Assembly: GCA_046351215.1 (NCBI GenBank)
Contig: JAXLYX010000027.1
Location: 1-55,550 of the forward strand
Reading direction: 5' to 3'
DNA length: 55,550 bases
Source of the DNA: JAXLYX01 sp046351215
GTDB lineage: Bacteria > Myxococcota_A > Polyangia > Polyangiales > Houyiibacteriaceae
The stretch's first letter is position 1. Every line of letters begins with the position of its first letter. The notes beneath the pieces are model-generated. The model worked only from the letters and a program-made list of their open reading frames with translations, was not told where the DNA came from and searched no databases. Shown piece by piece: positions 17,717-27,762 of the stretch. The position numbers were made by a program, and so were the translations under genes.

Positions 17717-18166
17717 ATGGACCGCATGAATTCGAAGCTCGTGACCGCCCTCCGCCTCTCGCTCGGCGCGGGGTTCCTCTTCTTCGGCCTGAACGGCTTC
17801 TTCCACTTCGCCCCCATGCCGCCGATGCCGGACCGCGCCGGCGCGTTCCTCGGCGCGCTCGCCGCGACGGGCTACATGTTCCCGCTGATCAAGGGCACGG
17901 AGGTGGTCGCGGGCCTCCTGCTCCTCTCGAACCGCTTCGTGCCGCTCGCGCTCGTCCTGCTCGCGCCCGTGCTCGTGAACATCCTCGCGTTCCACGTCCT
18001 CCTGGCTCCCGCGGGCACGGCACCGGGGGCCGTGCTCCTGCTCTTCGAGCTCGCCCTCGCCTACGCCTACCGCGCGTCGTTCCGCGGCGTGCTCGCGGCG
18101 CGCGCCGAGCCCGCGACCGCGTCCGAGACCGGGGGCCCCGTGGGGGTTCCCGTGGCGGCCGAGTGA
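17717..18166 (+). CDS. DoxX-family integral membrane protein
   Basis: This is a 149-residue protein with about four hydrophobic helices. It opens with LRLSLGAGFLFFGLNGFFHF, followed by a KGTEVVAGLLLLSNRFVPLAL helix pair, typical of small DoxX-like proteins. These are inner-membrane proteins, often linked with oxidoreductases or redox stress; the function is not established. The Met-rich PMPPMPD loop is a minor feature. It is divergent from the LysR regulator, which probably controls it, and is followed by a strong terminator-like hairpin. Confidence 0.8.
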   Translation: MDRMNSKLVTALRLSLGAGFLFFGLNGFFHFAPMPPMPDRAGAFLGALAATGYMFPLIKGTEVVAGLLLLSNRFVPLALVLLAPVLVNILAFHVLLAPAGTAPGAVLLLFELALAYAYRASFRGVLAARAEPATASETGGPVGVPVAAE

Positions 18167-18209
18167 GGCTCCCTCCGGTCGAGGCCCGTCCCCTCGCCGA
18201 AGCCGCCCG

Positions 18210-18240
18210 ACCCGCCCCCGCCTCCGCGGGGCGGGTTTCG
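18210..18240 (+). terminator. Intrinsic terminator-like hairpin after DoxX gene
   Basis: A perfect 9-bp GC stem (ACCCGCCCC, 18210-18218, with GGGGCGGGT, 18228-18236) with a 9-base loop is followed by a short T-containing stretch. It lies 43 bases after the DoxX stop. Confidence 0.6.
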
Positions 18241-18310
18241 ACGTTTCCCACACGAATTGGCGTTCGCTGCCCTTGCCGGGAAGGTTCCGAAACGGCAGCT
18301 TCGGCAGGCT

Positions 18311-18336
18311 GGCGAGGGCTACCGGGTCGCCTCGCC
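18311..18336. repeat. 7-bp inverted repeat in ppdK leader
   Basis: GGCGAGG and CCTCGCC, separated by 12 bases, lie about 90 bases before the ppdK start. It may form a leader hairpin or a protein site. Confidence 0.3.
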
Positions 18337-18343
18337 GGGTGCA

Positions 18344-18359
18344 TTTCCTGTACAGGGAA
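18344..18359. promoter_or_regulatory. Near-palindromic operator candidate upstream of ppdK
   Basis: The 16-base TTTCCTGTACAGGGAA is an almost perfect palindrome centred on TGTACA, with one mismatched pair. It stands out in an AT-richer part of the 256-base gap, 63 bases before the ppdK start, and looks like a repressor or activator site. Confidence 0.45.
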
Positions 18360-18422
18360 TGTGCATCTAGCTCAGTACGGCAGTGTGCGTTAATGTGCGC
18401 CAGCCGTAGCGGAGGCCAACGC

Positions 18423-21161
<2,739 letters not shown>

Positions 21162-21185
21162 GGTCGTCCGCGCGCCCACGAACGA

Positions 21186-21211
21186 GGCCGATCCGGGCGA
21201 CCGGGTCGGCC
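21186..21211. terminator. Bidirectional terminator hairpin with GCGA tetraloop
   Basis: An 11-bp stem (GGCCGATCCGG paired with CCGGGTCGGCC, one wobble pair) is closed by the GNRA-type tetraloop GCGA. It lies in the 58-base gap between convergent ppdK and the second diguanylate cyclase and can serve both. Confidence 0.7.
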
Positions 21212-21219
21212 TTCGTCGT

Positions 21220-22431
21220 TCATGGCGTCTGCGGAGGAGCGACGACGACGCGATCCCGGCCGCCGTCCTTCGCCGCGTAGAGCGCGTCGTCGACCGCGCG
21301 CACGAGGTCGTCGACGGTACCGTGGCGGGCCGGGTCGAAGGTGGCGCAGCCCATGCTGGTCGTGATGCGGAGCTCCTCGCCCCCGTCGACGGCGATCGCG
21401 CTCTCGGCGATGGCGCGACGGCAGCGCTCGGCGACGACGTGCGCGCCGGCGGAGTCCGTCTCGGGCAGGAGGATCGCGAACTCCTCGCCGCCGTAGCGCC
21501 CGAGCACGTCGATCCGGCGGAGGACGTCGCGGGAGAGGAGTCGCGCCACGTGGACGAGGACGGCGTCGCCGGTCTGGTGGCCGAAGCGATCGTTGACGGA
21601 CTTGAAGTGATCGAGGTCGAGCAGCAGCAGGGAGACCTTCGAGCCGTAGCGACGCGCGCGCTCCACCTCGGCGCCGAGGAGGACGAGGAAGTAACGACGG
21701 TTCGCCACGTCCGTGAGCCCGTCGAAGCGCGCGAGCCGGTGGATCTCCTCGTCGCGCTTCCGCCAGCGCGCGAGCACGGCGCCGAGCAGCCCGACGGGCA
21801 CCGCGAGGATGGCCATGCCGAAGGCCGAGGTCGTGAAGATCCACGTCGGGCTCGGATGCATCCCGGCGAAGGGCGGGGCGAGGTAGAGCGGCGCGTACGG
21901 TACGATCCCGAGCGCGACGAAGGGCACGGGGACGAAGAGCAGCAGCGCTCCGAGCAGCACTCCGAAGGTGGCCACGCGGCGCTCGAAGAGCAGCATGGCG
22001 CTCAGCGCACCCGCCATGAACGCGGCGAGGATCGGGGTCGAGAAGGCGCCCACGACGTTGGCGCCGAGGCCCGTGGCCACGAACCAGAGGACCACGGTGA
22101 CGAGCACGAACCCACGGTGCTCCGGGGACGCGCGACGGATGGCGAGCCAGATCCCGAGGAGGATCGCGAGGAGCACGAAATAGAGGGCGAGGGCCGTCCG
22201 GAGCGGGCCGATGACCTCGCGGGAGAGGTAGGGCTCGTCGGTCGGATCGAGCAGGAGGTGACCGAGCCGGAACCAGGAGAGCCCGAGGAACGGAGCCGGG
22301 ATCGCGGCGAGGAGCATCGCCTTGTCCACGCTCGGCCAGTCGAGGATGTGTCCGGCGCGCGAGCGCAGGACCGCACGCCGCCCCGTCGCGTCCTTCGCGC
22401 GCGTGCTCGGCTCGGTCCTCGGCTCGCTCAT
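21220..22431 (-). CDS. Membrane-bound diguanylate cyclase (GGDEF)
   Basis: This is a 403-residue protein. About six to seven hydrophobic helices (about 37-220) form a membrane sensor region, followed by the GGDEF domain from about 240 (DGLTDVANRRYF). The active-site motif is GGEEF, and an RRID sequence five residues before it is a canonical RxxD inhibitory site. It makes cyclic di-GMP under feedback control. Overall design matches the cyclase at 4680, although the membrane regions do not look closely alike. It lies 94 bases downstream of the SulP-carbonic anhydrase gene on the same strand and may be co-transcribed. Confidence 0.92.
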   Translation of the reverse strand: MSEPRTEPSTRAKDATGRRAVLRSRAGHILDWPSVDKAMLLAAIPAPFLGLSWFRLGHLLLDPTDEPYLSREVIGPLRTALALYFVLLAILLGIWLAIRRASPEHRGFVLVTVVLWFVATGLGANVVGAFSTPILAAFMAGALSAMLLFERRVATFGVLLGALLLFVPVPFVALGIVPYAPLYLAPPFAGMHPSPTWIFTTSAFGMAILAVPVGLLGAVLARWRKRDEEIHRLARFDGLTDVANRRYFLVLLGAEVERARRYGSKVSLLLLDLDHFKSVNDRFGHQTGDAVLVHVARLLSRDVLRRIDVLGRYGGEEFAILLPETDSAGAHVVAERCRRAIAESAIAVDGGEELRITTSMGCATFDPARHGTVDDLVRAVDDALYAAKDGGRDRVVVAPPQTP

Positions 22432-22525
22432 GGCGGCGCATCATCGCCCGAACGAGGGTCCGTGGGAACGGGGGCACACGCGCTCTCGTGACCCTGCGTT
22501 CCCGGCGGCCTCGGGGCCCACCGGC

Positions 22526-24844
22526 TCATCCGGCGACGCCGCCCGCGGACGCCGCCTCGCCGAGGCGGAGCCACGCGCCCGCCGTCTCGCTCCACTCGAG
22601 CACGTCGGCCCTCTCGACGTCGTAGAACCACGCCGAGACGCGCAGCTGTCCGCGCTGCCACTTCTCGCGCACGACCGGGTAGGCGCGCACGGTCTCGAGC
22701 TGGCGGAGGAGCACCGATTGGGTCGCCTCGTCCACGGACGGCCGCGAACGCACGTCCCCGGCGATGACCTGGGCGTTCTCCGCCCAGCGCGCGAGCGCCG
22801 GGAGCTCGTCGGGCACGACGCCGCGGTGGAGCGCGGTGATCGCGCCGCACGACGAATGCCCGCACAAGACGACGTTGCGGACTCCGAGCACGCTCACGGC
22901 GTACTCGAGCGCCGCCCCTTCGGGATGCGGTTCGGTGGAATCGACCGGCGGCAGGAGCGCCCCGATGTTCCGCACGACGAAGAGCTCGCCCGGATGGGCG
23001 CCACACATCAGGTTCGGCGAGACCCGGCTGTCCGCGCACGTCAGGAAGAACGTGTGGGGCTCCTGGCCCGCCGCGAGCTGGGCGAGCAGCGGCGAGAGCT
23101 GCGAACGGACCTCGCTGCGGAACCGCTCGACGCCGGCGAGGAGGACACGGTGCGCGTGAGCGGCGCGGGATCGCTCGAAGATGCGATCGAGGTCGGCGTC
23201 CGAGGTCGCGAAGCGACGATCGGCCCCGTGGACCGAAGGGAGCCTCTCGAGCACGGCACGCACCGCCCCGTTCGGCACGAGGACGGCGATGCGGAAGCCG
23301 CGATCCTCGAGCATGTCGGCCACGGCGAGCAATGCCTCGCCCGCCGTGGTGTCCACGGAGTCCACGTGACGGAGATCGAGGACCACGCCGTGCGCCGGGT
23401 CGAGGGTGAGGAGGCGCTCTCCGAGCGAGGCGAGCCGCGATGCGGCGAGGAAGGTGAGCGACCCGCTCAGGTGGGCATGGTGCGGTGTGCCCTCCTGTCC
23501 CTTCACCACCCGGGAGCCGGCGCGGCCGATCTGCGCGAGGGCCGCGACCAAGGCGGTCACGCAGCCCGCCTGGACGCCGACGAGGAGATCGAAGACGACC
23601 ATGACGAAGACGGTGACCAGGTACACGAGCGCCTCGGCACGGGACGCGGCGAGGAGCTCGCGGAAGTGGCCCGGGGACACCATGCGCGCGCCGACTCCGA
23701 GCAGGACGCCGCCGAGGGCCGCGACGGGCAGGGCCTCGACGAGAGGCGCCGCGAGGTAGACGGCCGCGAGCACGAAGACCGCGTGGAGCACCGACGCCCG
23801 GCGCGTCTCCGCGCCCGCCTGGACGTTGAGCGCGGAGCGCGCGATCACGCTCGTGACCGGGATCCCACCGAAGAACGCCGAGGCGAGGTTTCCGAGCCCC
23901 TGTCCCACGAGCTCCTGATCCGGATCGTGCGCTTGCTTTCCCGACAGACGATCGAGGGCGCTCGCCGAGAGCAGCGACTCGAGGGTCGCCACGGCGAACA
24001 CGACGAGCGCGTCGCCGAGCAGGGGCAGGAGCGAGGACGCGGCGGGCAGAGCGGGCAGCGAAGGGATGGGCAGCCCTCGGGGCACCGCGCCGAGCTTCGG
24101 GAGCTCGAGCCCGAAGATCTCGGCGACCCCGGCCGAGAGCGCGACGGCGATCAAGACCGAGGGGGCGCGCGGGAAGAGCCGGGGGAGGAAGAAGGTGCAG
24201 CTCGCGGCGATGAGCGCGACGAGGAGCGCCGAGGGATTCGCCCGGTGCAGGTAGCGGCCCACGTGGAGGAGCACGTCGAGCACGTGCGATTCGTCGGGGG
24301 GCTCGAGGCCGAAGGCCCGCGGCAGCTGCCCGAGCAGGATGAGCACGCCGATGCCGGTCGTGAAGCCGTGCACGACGCTGGCGGGGATCAGCCGGAAGAC
24401 GCGACCGAGACCGAAGACCCCGGTGAGCAGCTGCAAGAGTCCCGCGAGCACGCCGACCACGAGGAGCCCGCCGAGACCGTGCTGATCGACGACCTGGCCC
24501 ACGAGCACGGCCATCGCGGCCGCGGGGCCGGCGACGGCGAGCCGCGCGCCTCCGAAGAGGCCGCAGACGATGCCGGCGACGGCTGCGGTGACGAGCCCGA
24601 TCGCCGGAGGCACGTCGGAAGCGAGCGCGATCGCGAGCGAGAGAGGCACGGCGACCGAGGCCACGGTGAGCGCCGCGACGAGATCGGCACGGAGCGCTCG
24701 GGTGTCGAGCATCGCGCGCCACTCGGGAAGGAGCGATCGGACGCCGAGGTCGAATCGCCGCGGCGGGGGGAGCGCCTCGGCGGGGAGGAGGGAGAAACGA
24801 CGAGGATCGGACGGTTCGGGGGGCGAGGACGGGAGGTTGGACAT
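22526..24844 (-). CDS. SulP anion transporter fused to beta-carbonic anhydrase
   Basis: This is a 772-residue fusion. Residues about 55-430 form the SulP permease core with many helices and the GIPVTSVIARSALNVQAGAET signature-like loop. A STAS domain follows (about 455-560). The C-terminal beta-carbonic anhydrase (about 575-770) has zinc ligands in CADSR (Cys and Asp near 602-604) and HSSCGA (His and Cys near 660-663). Such fusions are known and are thought to couple bicarbonate transport to CO2 hydration at the inner face of the membrane. All visible catalytic residues are intact. The small membrane gene just upstream may share its operon. Confidence 0.93.
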   Translation of the reverse strand: MSNLPSSPPEPSDPRRFSLLPAEALPPPRRFDLGVRSLLPEWRAMLDTRALRADLVAALTVASVAVPLSLAIALASDVPPAIGLVTAAVAGIVCGLFGGARLAVAGPAAAMAVLVGQVVDQHGLGGLLVVGVLAGLLQLLTGVFGLGRVFRLIPASVVHGFTTGIGVLILLGQLPRAFGLEPPDESHVLDVLLHVGRYLHRANPSALLVALIAASCTFFLPRLFPRAPSVLIAVALSAGVAEIFGLELPKLGAVPRGLPIPSLPALPAASSLLPLLGDALVVFAVATLESLLSASALDRLSGKQAHDPDQELVGQGLGNLASAFFGGIPVTSVIARSALNVQAGAETRRASVLHAVFVLAAVYLAAPLVEALPVAALGGVLLGVGARMVSPGHFRELLAASRAEALVYLVTVFVMVVFDLLVGVQAGCVTALVAALAQIGRAGSRVVKGQEGTPHHAHLSGSLTFLAASRLASLGERLLTLDPAHGVVLDLRHVDSVDTTAGEALLAVADMLEDRGFRIAVLVPNGAVRAVLERLPSVHGADRRFATSDADLDRIFERSRAAHAHRVLLAGVERFRSEVRSQLSPLLAQLAAGQEPHTFFLTCADSRVSPNLMCGAHPGELFVVRNIGALLPPVDSTEPHPEGAALEYAVSVLGVRNVVLCGHSSCGAITALHRGVVPDELPALARWAENAQVIAGDVRSRPSVDEATQSVLLRQLETVRAYPVVREKWQRGQLRVSAWFYDVERADVLEWSETAGAWLRLGEAASAGGVAG

Positions 24845-24920
24845 CGGACGATCGACCGGACGGGGGGCACACGGAAATCGCCGCGCGAGGCCCTACGGCC
24901 CCGCGTGGCTCGGTTCGGTG

Positions 24921-25325
24921 TCATCCGCGTGCGGGAGGTCGATCGAGCAGACGGAGCTCGCCTTCGTCCGGTCCGAGACCCTCGTGGGAGGGCTCGGGCG
25001 ACGTGCCCGCGCGCGGCGGACGAGCGAGGGGCGGCGCGGGAATCACTGCCGCGAGCTCGAGGAGCGATTCGGGATCCGCCGGATCCTCTTCGTCGTCGAG
25101 CTCCTCGACGAGCCCGGTCGCGAGCGGGCCGTCGTCGTCGAGCGCCTCCGCCGCGGCCAGCGTCGGCAGGAGACCGGCGATCACCACGAACGCCGCGGCG
25201 AGGAGGAGCGCGGCGACGCGAACGAGCCATCGCCCCGCCCACGACGTCACGGTCGTGTCGGACGCGGGCGCGTTCGCCCTTCCCGTGGAAGCCTTCCTCA
25301 TCCGCCTGGTCCCGACCGCCATCAT
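24921..25325 (-). CDS. Small membrane-anchored acidic protein, unknown
   Basis: This is a protein of about 134 residues. A basic start is followed by one membrane helix (about 35-58), then a very acidic stretch (DDDGPLATGLVEELDDEEDP) and a Pro-rich tail. Codon use is strongly G/C-ending, as in real genes here. The start is uncertain: tandem ATG codons at 25325 and 25322 are the simplest choice, and an extension to 25382 would overlap the divergent gene. It lies 76 bases upstream of the SulP-carbonic anhydrase gene on the same strand. I do not recognise a family. Confidence 0.55.
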   Translation of the reverse strand: MMAVGTRRMRKASTGRANAPASDTTVTSWAGRWLVRVAALLLAAAFVVIAGLLPTLAAAEALDDDGPLATGLVEELDDEEDPADPESLLELAAVIPAPPLARPPRAGTSPEPSHEGLGPDEGELRLLDRPPARG

Positions 25326-25348
25326 TCGCCGAATCACGAGGCCTGTCC

Positions 25349-26200
25349 ATGTCCTCCTCCGCGCCGCTCGTTGCGGCTCCATTCATCGTCGCGCTCGCGA
25401 TCGCGCTCCCGTCGCTCGCGAGCGCCACCCCCGGCGCGAGGCTCCGGACGCACGTCGAGGGCTCCCTCGAGGTCTCGGGCGAACGGCGCTGGGTGGGACC
25501 CGACGTTCCCGAGTACGTTCCGCGCTCGCTCGGGACGCTCGAGCTCTTCCTCCTCGACGAGGTGCCCGAGGGTCGCTTCGCCCTCTACCGCGAGCCCTAT
25601 GGCGCGGGCAGCTGCACGGTCTCGGTCGACGACGCGCGCAACTGTCGCTACCGGCTCCGGCTCTACGGACCGGACGGTACGCTGGCCTTCGACCTCGACC
25701 CGGGTCCCCTCCTCTCGCGCCCGGACCATCTCGAGATCGCCGACGTCCGCTACGTCGATCGGACCGTGTACCTGAACGAGGCCTGCCAGTCCTACGCCCG
25801 CGAGGCGCGTGGCCGCTGCTCGGCGCTCGTGGCCATCGAGCCCCGCGAGGGTCGCGTGCTCTGGCGGACGCGGCCCCTCGTCTCGAACGACGTCTTCCTC
25901 CCGGTGGGGGACTACCTCGTCGCAGGCTACGGCTTCACGTCGGAGCGCGACTTCGTCTCCCTGGTCCGGCGAGCCGACGGACGCATGCTGTCGCGGGTCG
26001 GCGTGCGGACGGCTCCGGACGACCTGGGGCTCGCAGACGACGGGATCGTGCGCGTCCTCTGCCATCCCGAGGGCACGGAGCCCCTCGTCTACCGCCTGCG
26101 CATCGTCGAGCGGAAGCCCGGCATCGCACGCCTCGTGGTGGTCGAAGGGCCGTCGCCCCGGGCTCCGGCCGCGACGCGCGAGCCCCCGAGTCGCCGATGA
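25349..26200 (+). CDS. Secreted hypothetical protein
   Basis: This is a 283-residue protein with a clear signal peptide (hydrophobic core 8-24, cleavage near ASA-TPG). The mature part is beta-rich with four cysteines in two close groups (SCTVSVDDARNC and CQSYAREARGRC), which suggests disulfides in the envelope. A segment reading SALVAIEPREGRVLWRTRPL resembles one blade of a PQQ-like beta-propeller, where a value is compared to a stored record, but only one such blade is evident. Function is unknown. The gene is divergent from the small acidic membrane protein, 23 bases away. Confidence 0.75.
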   Translation: MSSSAPLVAAPFIVALAIALPSLASATPGARLRTHVEGSLEVSGERRWVGPDVPEYVPRSLGTLELFLLDEVPEGRFALYREPYGAGSCTVSVDDARNCRYRLRLYGPDGTLAFDLDPGPLLSRPDHLEIADVRYVDRTVYLNEACQSYAREARGRCSALVAIEPREGRVLWRTRPLVSNDVFLPVGDYLVAGYGFTSERDFVSLVRRADGRMLSRVGVRTAPDDLGLADDGIVRVLCHPEGTEPLVYRLRIVERKPGIARLVVVEGPSPRAPAATREPPSRR

Positions 26201-26213
26201 GCCGGTCTTCCGC

Positions 26214-26219
26214 TAGCTT
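26214..26219 (+). promoter_or_regulatory. -10-like hexamer, leaderless geometry
   Basis: TAGCTT ends 6 bases before GTG 26226, which has no Shine-Dalgarno site. Confidence 0.4.
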
Positions 26220-26225
26220 CCGCCC

Positions 26226-26468
26226 GTGACCCCGGAAGAGACCAAGGCGCGCGAGCAGAGGGCGATCGACGAGGCGAGCGAAGAGCTCGGCCTCGCGAGC
26301 TGGTACCGCTCGTGCGTGGGCCCCCTCCTGCACCTGCACGAGGACCGCTTCCCGTCCTGTTGCGGCGGCCAGTGCGAGCCGTGCAACCAGGTCCTCGGTG
26401 ACGTGGCCCTCCGCGCGCGACGGTTGCTCGGCATCGACGAGACGGGCAAGGCGCGGGCGGACGGCTAG
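26226..26468 (+). CDS. Small Cys-rich protein (CCGGQCEPC), unknown
   Basis: This is an 80-residue cytoplasmic protein with a GTG start. A helical N-terminus is followed by WYRSC, then CCGGQCEPC, giving five cysteines within about 25 residues, together with several histidines (LLHLHEDRF). This is a plausible zinc or iron-sulfur site. Codon use fits real genes. It overlaps the end of the convergent LLM oxidoreductase gene by four bases. I do not recognise the family and see no partner gene. Confidence 0.6.
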   Translation: MTPEETKAREQRAIDEASEELGLASWYRSCVGPLLHLHEDRFPSCCGGQCEPCNQVLGDVALRARRLLGIDETGKARADG

Positions 26469-27487
26469 GGAAGAGGCGCTCGGCTCCGGAGCGCGTCGAC
26501 GATCTCGGCGGCCGCCTCGCGGGAGAGCGGATGCGGGGAGGCGAACGCGAGGCGCGTGGCGAGCTTGCCGTAGCGCTGCTCCAGGATCCGCGCGCACTCC
26601 TTCGGCGTGCCGACGACGGCGATCCGCCCGAGCAGCTCGTCCGTGATGGCGCCCCCGAGCTCGGCCCAGCGATTCTCCTTCGTCAGCGTCCGCAGGTGCT
26701 CGTGGAGGTGCCCGTGGTCCTCGGCGGCGAGCACGGCCTGGTACGCGGGCGTCGAGCCGTAGAAGCCGATCTGCGTCCGGGTGACGAACTTCGACTGCGC
26801 GAACTCCTGCTCGTCCTTGCCGGAGACGACGAGGACCTGCGCGTGGATCTCGAACCGATCGAGCGAGCGACCGGAGCGCGCGAGGCCCTCCCGGAGGCTC
26901 GGGAGCGCCTGCTGCTCGAGGTACTTCGCGCTGTGGAACGGATGGACGACGTAGCCGTCGGCGACCTCGCCCGCGACCTCGAGCATCTTCGGCCCGACGC
27001 CCCCGAGGAGGATCGGCGGCGCGCCGTGCGGATTGCGTCCGGGCCGGAGCGGCGCGGGCATCAGGGTGTGGCTGTAGAACTCGCCCTCGAAGCGGAGGGG
27101 CGCTCCCTCGTTCCAGCAGGCGAAGATCGCCTTCATCGCGCGGACGAACTCGCGCATGCGCGCGGCCGGACGGCTCCACGGCATCGAGTAGCGGTGCTCG
27201 ATGTGGGGCTTGATCTGCGAGCCGAGCCCGATGCGGAAGCGACCGCCGCTGTACGCCTGGAGGTCGTTCGCCGTCTGCGCGACGGTCATCGGGTTGCGCG
27301 CGAAGGCGATCGCGACGCCGGTCGCGAGGTCGAGCTTCGTGTGCTCCGCGGCGAGCAGGAGCGGGAGGAAGGGCTCGTGCGGACCGTCGAAGGTGAAGAG
27401 GCCGTCGAATCCGATGTCGGCGAGCTCGCGCGCGAGGTCGGGGATCCGGGCGAGATCCGTGCTGAGAAGGGCACCGTCGAGCTTCAT
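26465..27487 (-). CDS. LLM-class flavin-dependent oxidoreductase
   Basis: This is a 340-residue luciferase-like monooxygenase TIM barrel. Typical elements are GFDGLFTFDGPHEPFLPLLLAAEHT-like opening strands, a LATGVAIAFARNP strand, SGGRFRIGLGSQ, and a PILLGGVGPKMLEVAGEVADGYVV strand. The pattern is closest to the F420-dependent branch found in actinobacteria and other phyla; the cofactor (FMN or F420) cannot be settled by eye, and the substrate is unknown. GAGGA lies 8 bases before ATG 27487. The gene is divergent from the kinase-ATPase. Confidence 0.87.
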   Translation of the reverse strand: MKLDGALLSTDLARIPDLARELADIGFDGLFTFDGPHEPFLPLLLAAEHTKLDLATGVAIAFARNPMTVAQTANDLQAYSGGRFRIGLGSQIKPHIEHRYSMPWSRPAARMREFVRAMKAIFACWNEGAPLRFEGEFYSHTLMPAPLRPGRNPHGAPPILLGGVGPKMLEVAGEVADGYVVHPFHSAKYLEQQALPSLREGLARSGRSLDRFEIHAQVLVVSGKDEQEFAQSKFVTRTQIGFYGSTPAYQAVLAAEDHGHLHEHLRTLTKENRWAELGGAITDELLGRIAVVGTPKECARILEQRYGKLATRLAFASPHPLSREAAAEIVDALRSRAPLP

Positions 27488-27762
27488 CGTTCGTTCCTCG
27501 GGATCGCGGGCCCCAGGGCCCGGACGTGGGGGAATGTACACGAGGCCGGGAGGCGAGCGCGCGCCGACGTGCTCCGCGCGGTCGCCACGCGATCCGGGCG
27601 CGTCGAGTGCGACGCATCACCTTTCGCCCCCATTCCGGTCGGCGACCCCGGTGTGTGCTCGCCCGAATTCGGCGTCGATGTGCGGTTTTCGCCGACGGAC
27701 GCAATGCGCCGATTACGGAAATGTACGGCCGGACCGTCCTCGGATTCCCTACGCTGAGGAGC

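Noticed and set aside
18361..18395. tRNA-like start (TAGCTCAGTACGG) upstream of ppdK
   Set aside because: It resembles a D-arm, but no anticodon arm, TpsiC arm or acceptor stem follows.
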